Source of the DNA: Turritopsis dohrnii
Taxonomy: Eukaryota; Cnidaria; Hydrozoa; Anthoathecata; Oceaniidae
Reading direction: 5' to 3'
DNA length: 64,000 nucleotides
Assembly (NCBI GenBank): GCA_027922465.2
Contig: BQMF02000022.1
Coordinates: 1,116,001-1,180,000 of the forward strand
The notes below the pieces were generated by a model that had not been told where the DNA came from, did not search any database, and saw only the letters and a list, made by a program, of their open reading frames with translations. Each line of letters begins with the position of its first letter. The stretch's first letter is position 1. Below, in pieces: positions 19,245-31,154 of the stretch. A program made the translations under genes and the position numbers.

Positions 19245-19890
19245 TGTGCTTTTTTTATAAGAACCAGAGTAAAATCTGACCTGTGAGGTGAGGCTGGCTG
19301 TTCTTATTTTTGGAGCCTTTTTCAGCCTGATTTGTTTATGTTCTTTATGGAACTTCCTATAAAATTAAAATAGATTATGAGTATGTATGCAAGAAGGTGA
19401 AAAACAAATCAAGCATTATTTGACAGTGACAAAATTCGCATCATGAGTTGTTACTTATACTTTTGTGATAGTAAAGACTTTACACATCCAACCTGGTAGG
19501 TCCAATTAATGTAATATGTTATATGAATTATGCTGTTTGATTCTACTTTCCACATCATGGTGTACCCAGGAATCAGTGGTTGTTCGGGAATTCTAAGCAG
19601 GCACTTGTCGAGCTCCTTGAATTTATTATCTCTCTTACATCCTGTGAGATTTCTTAACTCGGTTGGTAAGAGCATTAACGTTTTGGTCCTTGCATCTTGA
19701 AGACAATTCGCATCATGAGTTGTTCTTCATGAATTGTTCTTATTTTATAAGAAAGTTAAAGCTTAGCCTGTTCTTAATTTTTGAATAATTGATTTGAACC
19801 TCAGGTTGTTCTTATTTTGTTCTTATTTTTTGGGGCAAATCTGAAGCTCGTGTTCTTATAAAATTGTTCTTATATAAAAAAGAGTGTGTA
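19245..19890. mobile_element. MITE with TTTTTTTATAAGAAC ends, interrupted by a LINE
   Basis: TTTTTTTATAAGAACC at the left and GTTCTTATATAAAAAAG at the right are inverted repeats; several internal GTTCTTATTTT copies lie near the right end. The element was later split by the insertion at 19453-19704. Confidence 0.6.
19453..19704 (-). mobile_element. 5'-truncated LINE 3' end with 20-bp target duplication
   Basis: Read on the minus strand, the insert encodes a typical LINE ORF2 C-terminus: LPTELRNLTGCKRDNKFKEL followed by an LD-CL-IP-QP-PGY pattern. A perfect 20-bp direct repeat (AATTCGCATCATGAGTTGTT) flanks it at 19433-19452 and 19705-19724, the mark of target-primed reverse transcription. Only the last 250 bp or so of the element was copied. 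Confidence 0.8.
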
Positions 19891-20659
19891 TTATATATAT
19901 ATATATATCTTACAGGCAGAATGAATGAAAATACATTTCAAAGTGTTTTGTTTTTTACAAAAAAAGCATCAAATTTAGGCTAATCTACCTTCAAAATTAT
20001 AGACTTAAGGAATGCTAATACAAATGAACATAGTGATAGTCCCAGTAATTTAAATGGTAACCCAATTAGCAACTGACACTTGTTTAAAATTTTTGCAATG
20101 GAATATTATTTTCATTCTAGCAATTATATGTTTTGTAACTGAAAAGGATTCTATTGTAAGATTAATGAGTGTCAAATATTACTCATATTGGTTGTGTTGA
20201 ATAATAAACAGTATGAAAAGCCAGTTGCACTTATATCATTGTTTTGATATGCTTATCTTTTGGGTAAAATGAACTTTAGGCTGTTACAGGTATATTGCCA
20301 AGCACTTTTCTCCTAACATAAACGGTAGTTAGAAACTCAATCCTATCAATTTTAAACTTCTGTGTTCCACAAAAACATGAGAAAAGTCCATCCATCAACT
20401 TTGGATTGTTCATACAGCGCTTGGCCTAACAAGATTCTAACCCACCCTAGAGTGCCACGGGTCTTCTGGCTGTGATTTTTAAATCGACAGTTTTAAGGGT
20501 GACGAAAAAACTTGAGAAGAAAAAGAAAATTACATAACATAAATGAATGAAACATAAAACATGCACATAACATAAACACACATCTGGTTTTAGTTGAATT
20601 TGTTACCCTTTGTAAAAATTTGTTATATTGTTCAGATTGAAGATCCTTCTCACAGGAGT

Positions 20660-20910
20660 TTTTTTTTTCTTCTAAATCACTCACCCCACTCAAGGCCAAA
20701 GCAACTACAAAGAGTGGGGCTACATATTCCCGATGTTCATCATAGCATTAATCTCCCCGACTATCCTTCATTTTCCCCCAAATACATCAGGGAATTGAGC
20801 TAGTTGCAGTACCTCCAGGAGTCGTGACTTTTTCAACATCCGACCTCAGCGGGGTTTGAACCCTCGATATTGGGTTCCTAAGCTCAATGCTTTAACCACT
20901 AAGCCACTGC
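20660..20910 (-). mobile_element. tRNA-derived SINE
   Basis: Reading the minus strand from 20910, the head is tRNA-like with a box A (TGGCTTAGTGG, about 20896-20906) and a box B (GGTTCAAACCC, about 20852-20862) at tRNA-like spacing. A non-tRNA body follows, ending in an A-rich tail at about 20660-20672. I could not identify target duplications or the body family. An intact tRNA is unlikely because the acceptor arm does not close. Confidence 0.65.
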
Positions 20911-21785
20911 AAAATAAAAGCAAAGTAATTACCCAACTATATACATTGATATTGTGAAAAAAGAAACAGAGTTAGAGTGACTGTAAAGCTGTTTGAAATC
21001 ATGGAAAACAGTAGAATCTCAGAGCTTACAGAGACATCGCCCCCTCCCCTAGACCCCCACAAACTGCTTTTAAACTCAATCTTCCAAAAAAACATTCTAA
21101 AAGTGCTTGGAAATATGCCTGCTGTAATGCAGATCCACAGCCCAAAGGAAACAATATCAATTTATCTCTTGGAGAAATCAATAAGAACTTTCTATTTCAA
21201 TTGACCAGGCTTATGTCAATTATGTCACAGACCTGATGATTTATGATAGACTCCATTTTGGTTATTTTTTATTTTTACTTTCACTTACTGTTAGCCCATG
21301 TTAAATTGTGAATGTTCCATACAGCATTGTTCTTAGAGTGGTACAATGCATTATTCACAGGTGTAAAACCTGTACTTCTAGTTCTGCTGATAACCATAAG
21401 TTTTTCTGCACATTTGTTTTTGTTCTGATGTTTTGACTAATAATGTGTATGAGTAGAGATGACAGTTAACTTGCATTTTGTGCTGTTCTTTGCTATTCCC
21501 TGGTATCGTTTCTGTCTTTTAGACAACTACATAAACTCATACATTTACATTAAACCCATAAAGAGACATGTGATAAACTGCTCTAAACATATTTTAAGGT
21601 AAGTTACAATATCTTGTGTAAATAGGTTTAATGCACTGAAGCCTTGTTAGTCTTTTGCATGCCTTATTTGATCTTGAACCTATCATGCTTTTTTTGCTTT
21701 TTAAATTCCATGCTATTATCCATATCTTGTTATTTTACACTTTTATGAATTAAAGATTTGATGCCTTTCGATGTGCCTGATGTAA
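20911..21785. other. Intergenic, no supported gene
   Basis: AT-rich. The 75-codon frame at 20977-21204 has no recognised motif. Confidence 0.4.
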
Positions 21786-22025
21786 GAGATTCTACTGACT
21801 GGTCCACACAATTTAAACGATTATGCAAAGATTTCTACTAAAGACCAGGTTGATGTCGTTAAGGATTATGACGACCCTTTGAAAGATTTGGAAGCGTATC
21901 TGCTGCTTTACGGGAAATCAATCCAGGCTTGGTTGCTGGAAGTGCTTGATGAACCAGTTCTAAAGCCTACTTCTGTAGAGGTTGAAGACGTGTTTGGAAA
22001 CCTTACCCAATTTACACCTATTTAA
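21786..22025 (+). other. Coding-like orphan segment, 79 codons to a stop
   Basis: An open frame without a start codon runs from just after a TAA at 21783-21785 to the TAA at 22023-22025. It is acidic and less AT-rich than its surroundings (for example KDLEAYLLLYGKSIQAWLLE, then VEDVFGNLTQ). It may be a last exon or a decayed gene or transposon piece. I do not recognise the sequence and found no neighbouring exon. Confidence 0.3.
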
Positions 22026-22621
22026 CAAAGATTGAATGTGTCCAATCCGTCGTTGTTAAAGACAAAATAGTTTCTAAAAACAATGTAGTATTTTGACTAT
22101 GGACACTTTATGAAGTGATTCATAAATTTCAGTTTCAGTTACGAATAATTTCAAATTTCGTGCATGAATATCCACCACATTGCACGGTTGTAATCCACTG
22201 CGCGGTTGTTCGTTACAGCGCTTAATGCTTGGCAGTGGCATTTCCCAATCAGGCTGTTAACCTCTTTTCTACAAAACGTCCTAATTGGTGAACAGTAGTT
22301 AAAAGGCAGTACGATATAAGATTAACAAGCAACTCTGACTGTTCTGGAAAATGAAATTCTCCTGCTCCTTTCTCACCTAAGCGTTTGTGTAGTACATTAG
22401 CAGCGAAAACTTTCGTCAGAAAAGACTTTAAATATCTCCGCAAAAACAGTTTTTTAGGAAACCCAGAACTGCTCAGTATTCACTCAAAAGCGTTCCAGAG
22501 TGTCTCGCATTACGATCAAAGTTACGAGGCGAGTTAGGTTTTCAAAGCCTTAAAATGTATATGATTTAGGATACAGAAGCAGCCGGTCGAGGATTTTTGG
22601 GAAATTTCAGATTGTTTTTTA
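22026..22621. other. Intergenic, no supported gene
   Basis: No splice-supported exon. The 64-codon minus frame at 22249-22443 lacks any recognisable feature. Confidence 0.4.
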
Positions 22622-22760
22622 TACAGTGGAACCTCCTTAAAGTGGATACCTCCTTAAGTCGGACAAAATATTTTGTCCCGGATGAATCCTTAATAAACTG
22701 TTAAAGAAACCTCCCCAAAGTGGACAGTCTAAAGCGGACATTTTTTCCCTAAAAAACTGG
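22622..22760. mobile_element. Pogo/Tigger-like MITE fragment
   Basis: TACAGTGGAACCTCCTTAAA followed by several AAAGTGGACA/AAGCGGACA repeats is the characteristic terminus of pogo-type Tc1/mariner elements with TA target sites. No matching right terminus is visible; the satellite-related sequence starts immediately after. Confidence 0.6.
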
Positions 22761-22762
22761 TC

Positions 22763-22870
22763 TAGATGTTGTACGAAGGTGGGCACATGCGGTTTCCTGA
22801 TGTGCTAGGTACAAAATATAGACATGTAATGGACATTTAAACTTTTTACTCTACTAATACAAGCGTTTTG
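22763..22870. repeat. Solo copy related to the 169-bp satellite
   Basis: CTAGATGTTGTACGAAGGTGG, GCGGTTTCCTGATGTGCTA and GACATGTAATGGACA match the first half of a satellite unit at the same spacing, with about 15-20 percent divergence by eye. It lies 2 kb left of the array. Confidence 0.7.
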
Positions 22871-23611
22871 TCGGATTTGATCAAAATTTGGCAATTCGAC
22901 AATGTTGTGACTAGATATGATCTTTGTGTTACCTCTTGAAGTCTTCAAGCCAAGCGGCTTTTTGTTCTTATTTAAAGCAACTGAAATTATTTTCAGCGGG
23001 TCGTGCTAATATTTAGAGAATATCGTGCTTTGCAGGCAATTCCAGTCATCCCCGCTTAGCTCAAAAGTGCTTGTAAAGCTTCAGTCCAAGAACATCCATT
23101 TGAGATGTAAAATGCTTTTTACTCTCCTTTGCCGAGACATTTCCGAAGATTTATATGTGATGTTTTTCTAAAAGGTTCTCATATAGACTCATTTCAATCC
23201 ATAATAAAAAATTATCCAAAACTGTGGAAGATCAAAGCATTTCATCGTAGAAATACGAAATTCCTTTCATAATTTGATTAATTGTGGATATTTGTGGAAA
23301 GCTATTTATTAGCTCTTCAGTGCTTGTAAAACAGTCTGGTTTCAGGGGCGGATATATACAGACTATGTGAAAGTTGTGAATTCACAATATGAAAAAAATT
23401 TAAAAAATTTTTTCTGCAGTCTTGATCATACTCTTGCTAGCCGTTGGTTCGCATATAGATCGCTCCCATATATTCAATACGCACAACTACTGAGTAGGGA
23501 GTCTATGATTCAAGCTATTAAAACGCGTTCGGGCGTTGGGACTGTAGCAGTTGGGAACTTATTTTTACTTTTGTCGCAAAAGCTGCTTGGAAGGTCAGTA
23601 ACAAAGCAAAG
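22871..23611. other. Intergenic, no supported gene
   Basis: An 82-codon frame at 23367-23615 has no start-site or domain support. No exon is recognised. Confidence 0.35.
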
Positions 23612-23751
23612 TTAAGGAGCCGATCGCATAACATTTTTTAGCCCGGTTTTAGGATGTTTTTTCTCATGTGAACCCAAGATAAAATCAGCCCGGTGAACCC
23701 ACCCAGTCCGCTTTGGCGGGCTAATTTTTCTCTATGTGAACACCCCCTTAA
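23612..23751. mobile_element. Short MITE flanked by TTAA
   Basis: TTAAGGAGCC...TTTAGCCCG on the left and CGGGCTAATTTTT...CCCCCTTAA on the right are imperfect inverted repeats, with TTAA at both outer edges (23612-23615, 23748-23751). A TTAA target suggests a piggyBac-type mobiliser. Resembling text (AAGGGGCTAATCATATAA) occurs near 13031. Confidence 0.55.
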
Positions 23752-24654
23752 TAGTAACTTGGGTGTTATATATGAGTTGTAAATGACCTACGTTCAGGAA
23801 ATTGAAGAATACACACGATTTTACCGGCTACCACCCAATGTTTTTAACGAAATGCTTATAAAGGTTAACTTTCAAAAGCACAGTATCTATTTCAAGTCCA
23901 TAAAAAGTACCCTGTTTTTACTGAAAATTTTTGTGAGCAATTTGACTTGCTCACTTGATTTTCATGGTACGTGCAAATTTTTAAATGGATTTTGCAATCG
24001 AATAATTTTTTGACGCCACATTTAACAATACATAACATTTTAATAATAGCAAAAAAAGCATAATTATTGAAAAATGAAAAGTTGGCCATGTTCATTGAAA
24101 AAGAAAAAAAATAAGAAATTAATAATGAAATTAATTAATTAGAAATTAATTATGATAACTAAGTCGTAGAATGAAGACTGAAAAAGACATATATTGAAAC
24201 CACGGCGCAACAATATTTTCTATTACAGTTTTTCTTTTGCTTGTACATATTTCTGCTCAGGATGCACGTTTTTATATTATAAGCAACAAGTTTATAAGTA
24301 ACACTGGTAAATTCTCTCAAAAAGTTAAGCAACAGTACTAACACGGCCATATCATACTTTCAATTAACGCTTAGCAACAAATTAAGCAACTTTACTACTA
24401 ATAAATAGTCACTGAGATTGGTCATCCTGTATAAAGATTCGTGATAATAATAATGCCTGACCATGGTTGCTAATAAAAAAAACGCGTAGGTATTTTGTTT
24501 TCATGTCTTTGTATATTCTTATGTTATTTGTATATATTAGTATGTTATATATATTCAAAGTAAACGAATTCCAAACCCATTGTATTATGGATTTTAATTG
24601 CTTATAACCTTATACACATAAACAACCAGGTCGTTTGCCCGATAACTACGCAGT
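23752..24654. other. Intergenic left flank of the satellite
   Basis: Very AT-rich, with no splice-supported exon on either strand. Confidence 0.4.
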
Positions 24655-27600
24655 TGCAGTACGAAAGTGGACACCCAAACGGTTTTCAGGTGCCCTGAGT
24701 GCATACATGGAATTAGAATGGACATATATATTCACAGAAATGAAAGAAACATAAAAAGTAAATGCCATGGCTTCTAAATAGTATACAGGGACATAGAAAT
24801 CACTTGTGTGCAGGTCCTCTAGTTGTTGTACGAAGGTGGGCCCAGGCGGTTTCCTGGTGCGCTACATGCTGACATAAACATGTAATGGACAAGTAACATA
24901 TTTGTCAGCTAAAACAAACGTAAGGGAGCTTCTTATGACTTCTAACCAATAGAAATAGGTAAGTAGGCCACCTTCGTAGAACTTTTCTAGTTGTTGTACG
25001 AAGGTGGGCCCAGGCGATTTCCTGGTTCGCTAGATACTAACAAAGACATGTAATAGACAAATAAACATATTTGTCTGATAAAGCAAACGTAAGGGAGCTT
25101 CTTATGACTTCTAACTAATACACATAGGTAAGTAGGCCACCTCCGTACAACTTTTCTAGTTGTTGTACGAAGGTGGGCCCAGGCGATTTCCTGGTGCGCT
25201 AAATGCTTATAATAGACATGTACTTGACAAATGAACATATTTGTCTGATAAAAAAAACGTAAGAGAGCTACTTATGACTTTTAACCAATACACATAGGTA
25301 AGTAGGCCACCTCCGTACAACTTTTCTAGTTATTGTACGAAGGTGGGCCCAGGCGATTTCCTGGTGCGCTAGATGCTAACAAAGACATGTAATGGACAAA
25401 TAAACATATTTGTCTGATAAAGCAAACGTAAGGGAGCTTCTTATGACTTCTAACTAATACACATAGGTAAGTAGGCCACCTTCGTACGATTTTTCTAGTT
25501 GTTGTACGAAGGTGGGCCCAGGCGATTTCCTGGTGCGCTAAATGCTTATAATAGACATGTACTTGACAAATGAACATATTTGTCTGATAAAAAAAACGTA
25601 AGAGAGCTACTTATGACTTTTAACCAATACACATAGGTAAGTAGGCCACCTCCGTACAACTTTTCTAGTTATTGTACGAAGGTGGGCCCAGGCGATTTCC
25701 TGGTGCGCTAGATGCTAACAAAAACATGTAATGGACAAATAAACATATTTGTCTGATAAAGCAAACGTAAGGGAGCTTCTTATGACTTCTAACTAATACA
25801 CATAGGTAAGTAGGCCACCTCCGTACAACTTTTCTAGTTATTGTACGAAGGTGGGCCCAGGCGATTTCCTGGTGCGCTAGATGCTAACAAAGACATGTAA
25901 TTAACAAATAAACATATTTGTCCGTCAAAACAAACGTTAGGGAGCTTCTTATGACTTATAACCAATACACATAGGTAAGTAGGCCACCTCCGTACAACTT
26001 TTCTAGTTATTGTACGAGGGTGGGCCCAGGCGATTTCCTGGTGCGCTAGATGCTAACAAAGACATGTAATGGACAAATAAACATATTTGTCTGATAAAGC
26101 AAACGTAAGGGAGCTTCTTATGACTTTTAACCAATACACATAGGTAAGTAGGCCACCTCCGTACAACTTTTCTAGTTATTGTACGAAGGTGGGCCCAGGC
26201 GATTTCCAGCTGCGCTACATGCTGACATAAACTTGTAATGGACAAGTAACATATTTGTCTGCTAAAACAAACGTAAGGGAGCTTCTTATGACTTCTAACC
26301 AATACACATAGGTAAGTAGGCCACCTCCGTACAACTTTTCTAGTTATTGTACGAAGGTGGGCCCAGGCGATTTCCTGGTGCGCTAGATGCTAACAAAGAC
26401 ATGTAATGGGCAAATAAACATATTTGTCTGATAAAGCAAACGTAAGGGAGCTTCTTATGACTTCTAACTAATACACATAGGTAAGTAGGCCACCTTCGTA
26501 CGATTTTTCTAGTTGTTGTACGAAGGTGGGCCCAGGCGATTTCCTGGTGCGCTAAATGCTTATAATAGACATGTACTTGACAAATGAACATATTTGTCTG
26601 ATAAAAAAAACGTAAGAGAGCTACTTATGACTTTTAACCAATACACATAGGTAAGTAGGCCACCTCCGTACAACTTTTCTAGTTATTGTACGAAGGTGGG
26701 CCCAGGCGATTTCCTGGTGCGCTAGATGCTAACAAAAACATGTAATGGACAAATAAACATATTTGTCTGATAAAGCAAACGTAAGGGAGCTTCTTATGAC
26801 TTCTAACTAATACACATAGGTAAGTAGGCCACCTCCGTACAACTTTTCTAGTTATTGTACGAAGGTGGGCCCAGGCGATTTCCTGGTGCGCTAGATGCTA
26901 ACAAAGACATGTAATTAACAAATAAACATATTTGTCCGTCAAAACAAACGTTAGGGAGCTTCTTATGACTTCTAACCAATACACATAGGTAAGTAGGCCA
27001 CCTCCGTACAACTTTTCTAGTTATTGTACGAGGGTGGGCCCAGGCGATTTCCTGGTGCGCTAGATGCTAACAAAGACATGTAATGGACAAATAAACATAT
27101 TTGTCTGATAAAGCAAACGTAAGGGAGCTTCTTATGACTTTTAACCAATACACATAGGTAAGTAGGCCACCTCCGTACAACTTTTCTAGTTATTGTACGA
27201 AGGTGGGCCCAGGCGATTTCCAGCTGCGCTACATGCTGACATAAACTTGTAATGGACAAGTAACATATTTGTCTGCTAAAACAAACGTAAGGGAGCTTCT
27301 TATGACTTCTAACCAATACACATAGGTAAGTAGGCCACCTCCGTACAACTTTTCTAGTTATTGTACGAAGGTGGGCCCAGGCGATTTCCTGGTGCGCTAG
27401 ATGCTAACAAAGACATGTAATGGGCAAATAAACATATTTGTCTGATAAAGCAAACGTAAGGGAGCTTCTTATGACTTCTAACTAATACACATAGGTAAGT
27501 AGGCCACCTTCGTACGATTTTTCTAGTTGTTGTACGAAGGTGGGCCCAGGCGATTTCCTGGTGCGCTAAATGCTTATAATAGACATGTACTTGACAAATG

Positions 27601-28786
27601 AACATATTTGTCTGATAAAAAAAACGTAAGAGAGCTACTTATGACTTTTAACCAATACACATAGGTAAGTAGGCCACCTCCGTACAACTTTTCTAGTTAT
27701 TGTACGAAGGTGGGCCCAGGCGATTTCCTGGTGCGCTAGATGCTAACAAAAACACGTAATGGACAAATAAACATATATGTCTGATAAAGCAAACGTAAGG
27801 GAGCTTCTTATGACTTCTAACTAATACACATAGGTAAGTAGGCCACCTCCGTACAACTTTTCTAGTTATTGTACGAAGGTGGGCCCAGGCGATTTCCTGG
27901 TGCGCTAGATGCTAACAAAGACATGTAATTAACAAATAAACATATTTGTCCGTCAAAACAAACGTTAGGGAGCTTCTTATGACTTATAACCAATACACTT
28001 ATGTAAGTAGGCCACCTCCGTACAACTTTTCTAGTTATTGTACGAAGGTGGGCCCAGGCGATTTCCAGCTGCGCTACATGCTGACATAAACTTGTAATGG
28101 ACAAGTAACATATTTGTCTGCTAAAACAAACGTAAGGGAGCTTCTTATGACTTCTAACCAATACACATAGGTAAGTAGGCCACCTCCGTACAACTTTTCT
28201 AGTTGTTGTACGAGGGTGGGCCCAGGCGATTTCCAGCTGCGCTACATGCTGACATAAACTTGTAATGGACAAGTAACATATTTGTCTGCTAAAACAAACG
28301 TAAGGGAGCTTCTTATGACTTTAAACCAATACACATAGGTAAGTAGGCCACCTCCGTACAACTTTTCTAGTTATTGTACGAAGGTGGGCCCAGGCGATTT
28401 CCTGGTGCGCTAGATGCTAACAAAGACGTGTAATGGGCAAATAAACATATTTTTCCGTCAAAACAAACGTAAGGGAGCTTCTTATGACTTCTAACCAATA
28501 CACATAGGTAAGTAGGCCACCTCCGTACAACTTTTCTAGTTGTTGTACGAAGGTGGGCCCATGCGGTTTTTTGGTGCGCTAAGGTGCTATGTAGGCATGA
28601 AATGGAAATAAAAGTTTTGTTGAATGTTAAGAATTTAAATTTTTTGGAGTATTTTTGATTCTCTCAACTTTACTTACATGAAAGTTGTTTTTGTCTACTG
28701 GGTAATGCGCGATGTGTACCATGGTCAACATAGTACAGATCGGGCCGCCATCGTAGTTGTTTCCGTATGTGGCCACCTTCGTACAA
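24655..28786. repeat. Tandem satellite, about 169-bp units with six-unit higher-order structure
   Basis: TTGTACGAAGGTGG starts units at 24826, 24994, 25163, 25333, 25502, 25672, 25841, 26010, 26179, 26347, 26516, 26686, 26855, 27024, 27193, 27361, 27530, 27700, 27869, 28038, 28206, 28374 and 28543: spacing 168-170 bp. A diverged edge unit begins at about 24655 (GCAGTACGAAAGTGG). Four unit types can be told apart by the middle segment, and the order repeats exactly every 1014 bp (25502, 26516, 27530). Each unit starts TTGTACGAAGGTGGGCC and ends GGCCACCTCCGTACAA, an inverted repeat. The last unit (28543-28786) is longer and diverged, with perfect 14-bp inverted ends. Open frames across the array (the repeated 83- and 99-codon minus frames) are by-products of the periodicity. 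Confidence 0.95.
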
Positions 28787-29981
28787 GTGCCAATTATCGT
28801 ACGGAACAACAGCCAAGAATTGTATAGTTTGTAATTTACAGAATGTTATGGTGGAATGTGTTTTGATTTAAGCTTGTATATAATAAGAAAAAGTTGTTCG
28901 TAATTAGAAAAATTAACAGTAATTAATTTTAAAGAAATAAAATACATAAATACAATAGTAAATTATATTTAAGAAGCACACTCAATCAGATTCTTTCATG
29001 TTATTATCATTTGTCTCAATTCTGTTGTGTATTAAAAAATTACGTGGGTTTTCTGAACTTCTTGTTGTATATAATATACAACGTCACGTTTTTACTTGCA
29101 GTTACTCTTTGAATTAACATAACAGAATTTTCTCCACATAAAGTAAAGGGCTCGACAGCTCCCTTCATTATGGCTGTGTTGTGCCATGATGTGTTTTCAT
29201 GTCAGGTTAATGAGTCTTCAGCCTGGCTGATAAAATTTCGCCTTTGCTCTAATGCCACAGCTTCAATCCTTTACTGTTCCAAGAAATTAATTACTAATCA
29301 TTGTAACACTGTTGTTATCATCAATAAACAATAAACATCAGTGACATTTTTTAGATATAAATATTTGTGTTTCTGTTTTTCACACGTTCATTCAAAATAT
29401 AACACAAAACATTCTAAGAAAACACTGAACTAAAATCATTTATTTCCATCATTTAATATTTCATCTGTCGAATCATCTCTTCAAAAAGCTTGCAGAAAAC
29501 AAAAACATCTTCCACTGCATCTGCACTGACTAAGAAAAAATGGCGTACCTACCACTTCACTGAAGACTAGCCTCTATTCTTAGCTACCTAGCTACGCCAA
29601 AGTTCAATGTGGAACGAGTAAAAGCCTTTACCCCAGTGTAAGGAGGAATCCAGGCTAGTACTGTGGACAAAAATTCTGGAATAACGGACGGAAGGAAGGA
29701 AGGACAGACAAACGCTAATGAAAGATCAGCTGCTACTGCGCGCTGATCAATAAATTAAAGAAGGGAGTAATTTGATGAATTCCAGACTTTATCAAATTAT
29801 TAGTCAGTGTATAAGTCATTCAGATATCTTGAAAATTAGCCTAAAGCAATTTTCTCAAGGGCTGATGCGGAAATTGTTCAAGCCTAATGGCTTCTAGTTT
29901 TCTTTTAAGAAGGTGTTTTAATGCTTTAAATTTAAATTGTACACCAAAAAGTCAAGTTTCAGCATCTCAACTCATTAATTA
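28787..29981. other. Intergenic right flank of the satellite
   Basis: No gene recognised. Directly after the array TACGGAACAAC resembles the outer edge of the related copy at 18848. A short GGAAGGAAGGAAGGAC purine run lies near 29690. Confidence 0.4.
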
Positions 29982-30322
29982 CAGTACACTCCCGATAACT
30001 CGAACTCCCGTAACTCGAACTTCCAGTAACTCGAACTGTTTTTGAATTGTCGTTGAACCTTCACTAATACTTTCTCACAAAAATCACTCGATAACTCGAA
30101 CCCCCGATAACTCGAACATTCGTTAAGTCGAACCATTTTTCCTGTCCCCTGGACAGAAATTCCCCCGATAACTCGAACTTCAGAGGAAAAATTAAAAGAA
30201 AAAAAACTTTTAATAACTCGAACTATTTTCTTTTTTCTCCAAAAGTTCGAGTTATCGAATGCCCCGATAACTCGAACTATTTTCTCAGTCCCTTGGAGGT
30301 TCGAGTTATCGGAAGTGTACTG
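29982..30322. mobile_element. Tc1/mariner (pogo-like) MITE with TA duplication
   Basis: Ends CAGTACACTCCCGATAACTC and its near-perfect inverse (GAGTTATCGGAAGTGTACTG), flanked by TA on both sides. The interior consists of about ten AACTCGAAC / GTTCGAGTT repeats in both orientations. It has no coding capacity. Confidence 0.85.
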
Positions 30323-30324
30323 TA

Positions 30325-31154
30325 TTCATGACCGCGTACAGGAATATGCTTTCGATGCCAATTTATATTTCCAAACGTTTTAAGAAAATTTTTTGAAATC
30401 TTTTAGGAAATGGAAAAGAAGAAGAGAAAATCGAAAAAAATAAATTTGGAAAAACTCATTAATTTCTTCAACCAAAAAAAAAGAAATGAAAACTTAACGT
30501 TTGCACGCACCTTTACCTGAATCCTCTAATTATTCGCGTCTATTATAAAGGCTTTGTTGAACCTTTGGTGAACACAAGGCTAAAGGTATCCAATGGATTC
30601 GATCACAACATCGGTTGCAATACTTGTGTATTTACAAAACGTTTGAGCTACCGACCCCCGGTATCTCGTAGTAAGGGAGAATTGCCGTTTAACTTATGAA
30701 CAAAGTTTTGCCAGTGCATGAAAATAGAAGGAAATGCTTGCAAAGATAGTTTCCAAAGAAAATCGTTCGATCCGATCACACAGTGAATAGTATGGAAGCC
30801 AACAAGGTGTTTCAACGTCAACAAACGGCTGGAACTGTGAAGATAAACATGCAGAATTCATTCGATGAACTATCAACATGAAGTTGAAAAAGTAGGTCAC
30901 AACACAAAAATAACACAACTCACAACTTCTTACGTTTATTTTACAATTAAACAGCAGTTTTAGTCTATAATATCTGGTCTTCTTTTTATAATATCTGGTC
31001 TTCTTTTTATAACTATGATTTGTTATTCCAAAACAGTGTGTGTGAAAGCGATATTTTGCATATAAAGCGATCAGTGAGTGTGTGTGTGTGTGTGTATCCA
31101 TGGGTGCGTTTATCACATCTGTTATTATACTGGAATCCAATCTACATTCGCGTT
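30325..31154. other. 3' flank of PBDC1
   Basis: The 148-codon minus frame at 30694-31140 includes a duplicated TATCTGGTCTTCTTTTTATA segment (about 30968-31010) and the CA repeat; it has no domain support. A (GT)n run lies at about 31077-31095. Confidence 0.4.

Noticed and set aside
20852..20910. Genuine tRNA gene
   Set aside because: Box A and box B are good, but I cannot close an acceptor stem and a long non-tRNA body with an A-rich tail follows, so a SINE fits better.
24987..28272. Series of 83-136 codon minus-strand frames with near-identical peptides
   Set aside because: They follow the satellite period exactly and drift with it; a 169-bp unit is not a multiple of three, so these are by-products of the repeat and not a protein family.
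24655..28786. CRISPR-like array of regular repeats
   Set aside because: Whole 169-bp units are repeated with no unique spacers, and the context is a eukaryotic genome.
30694..31140. 148-codon minus-strand frame
   Set aside because: No domain; it contains simple repeats and a tandem duplication, with no splice or start support.
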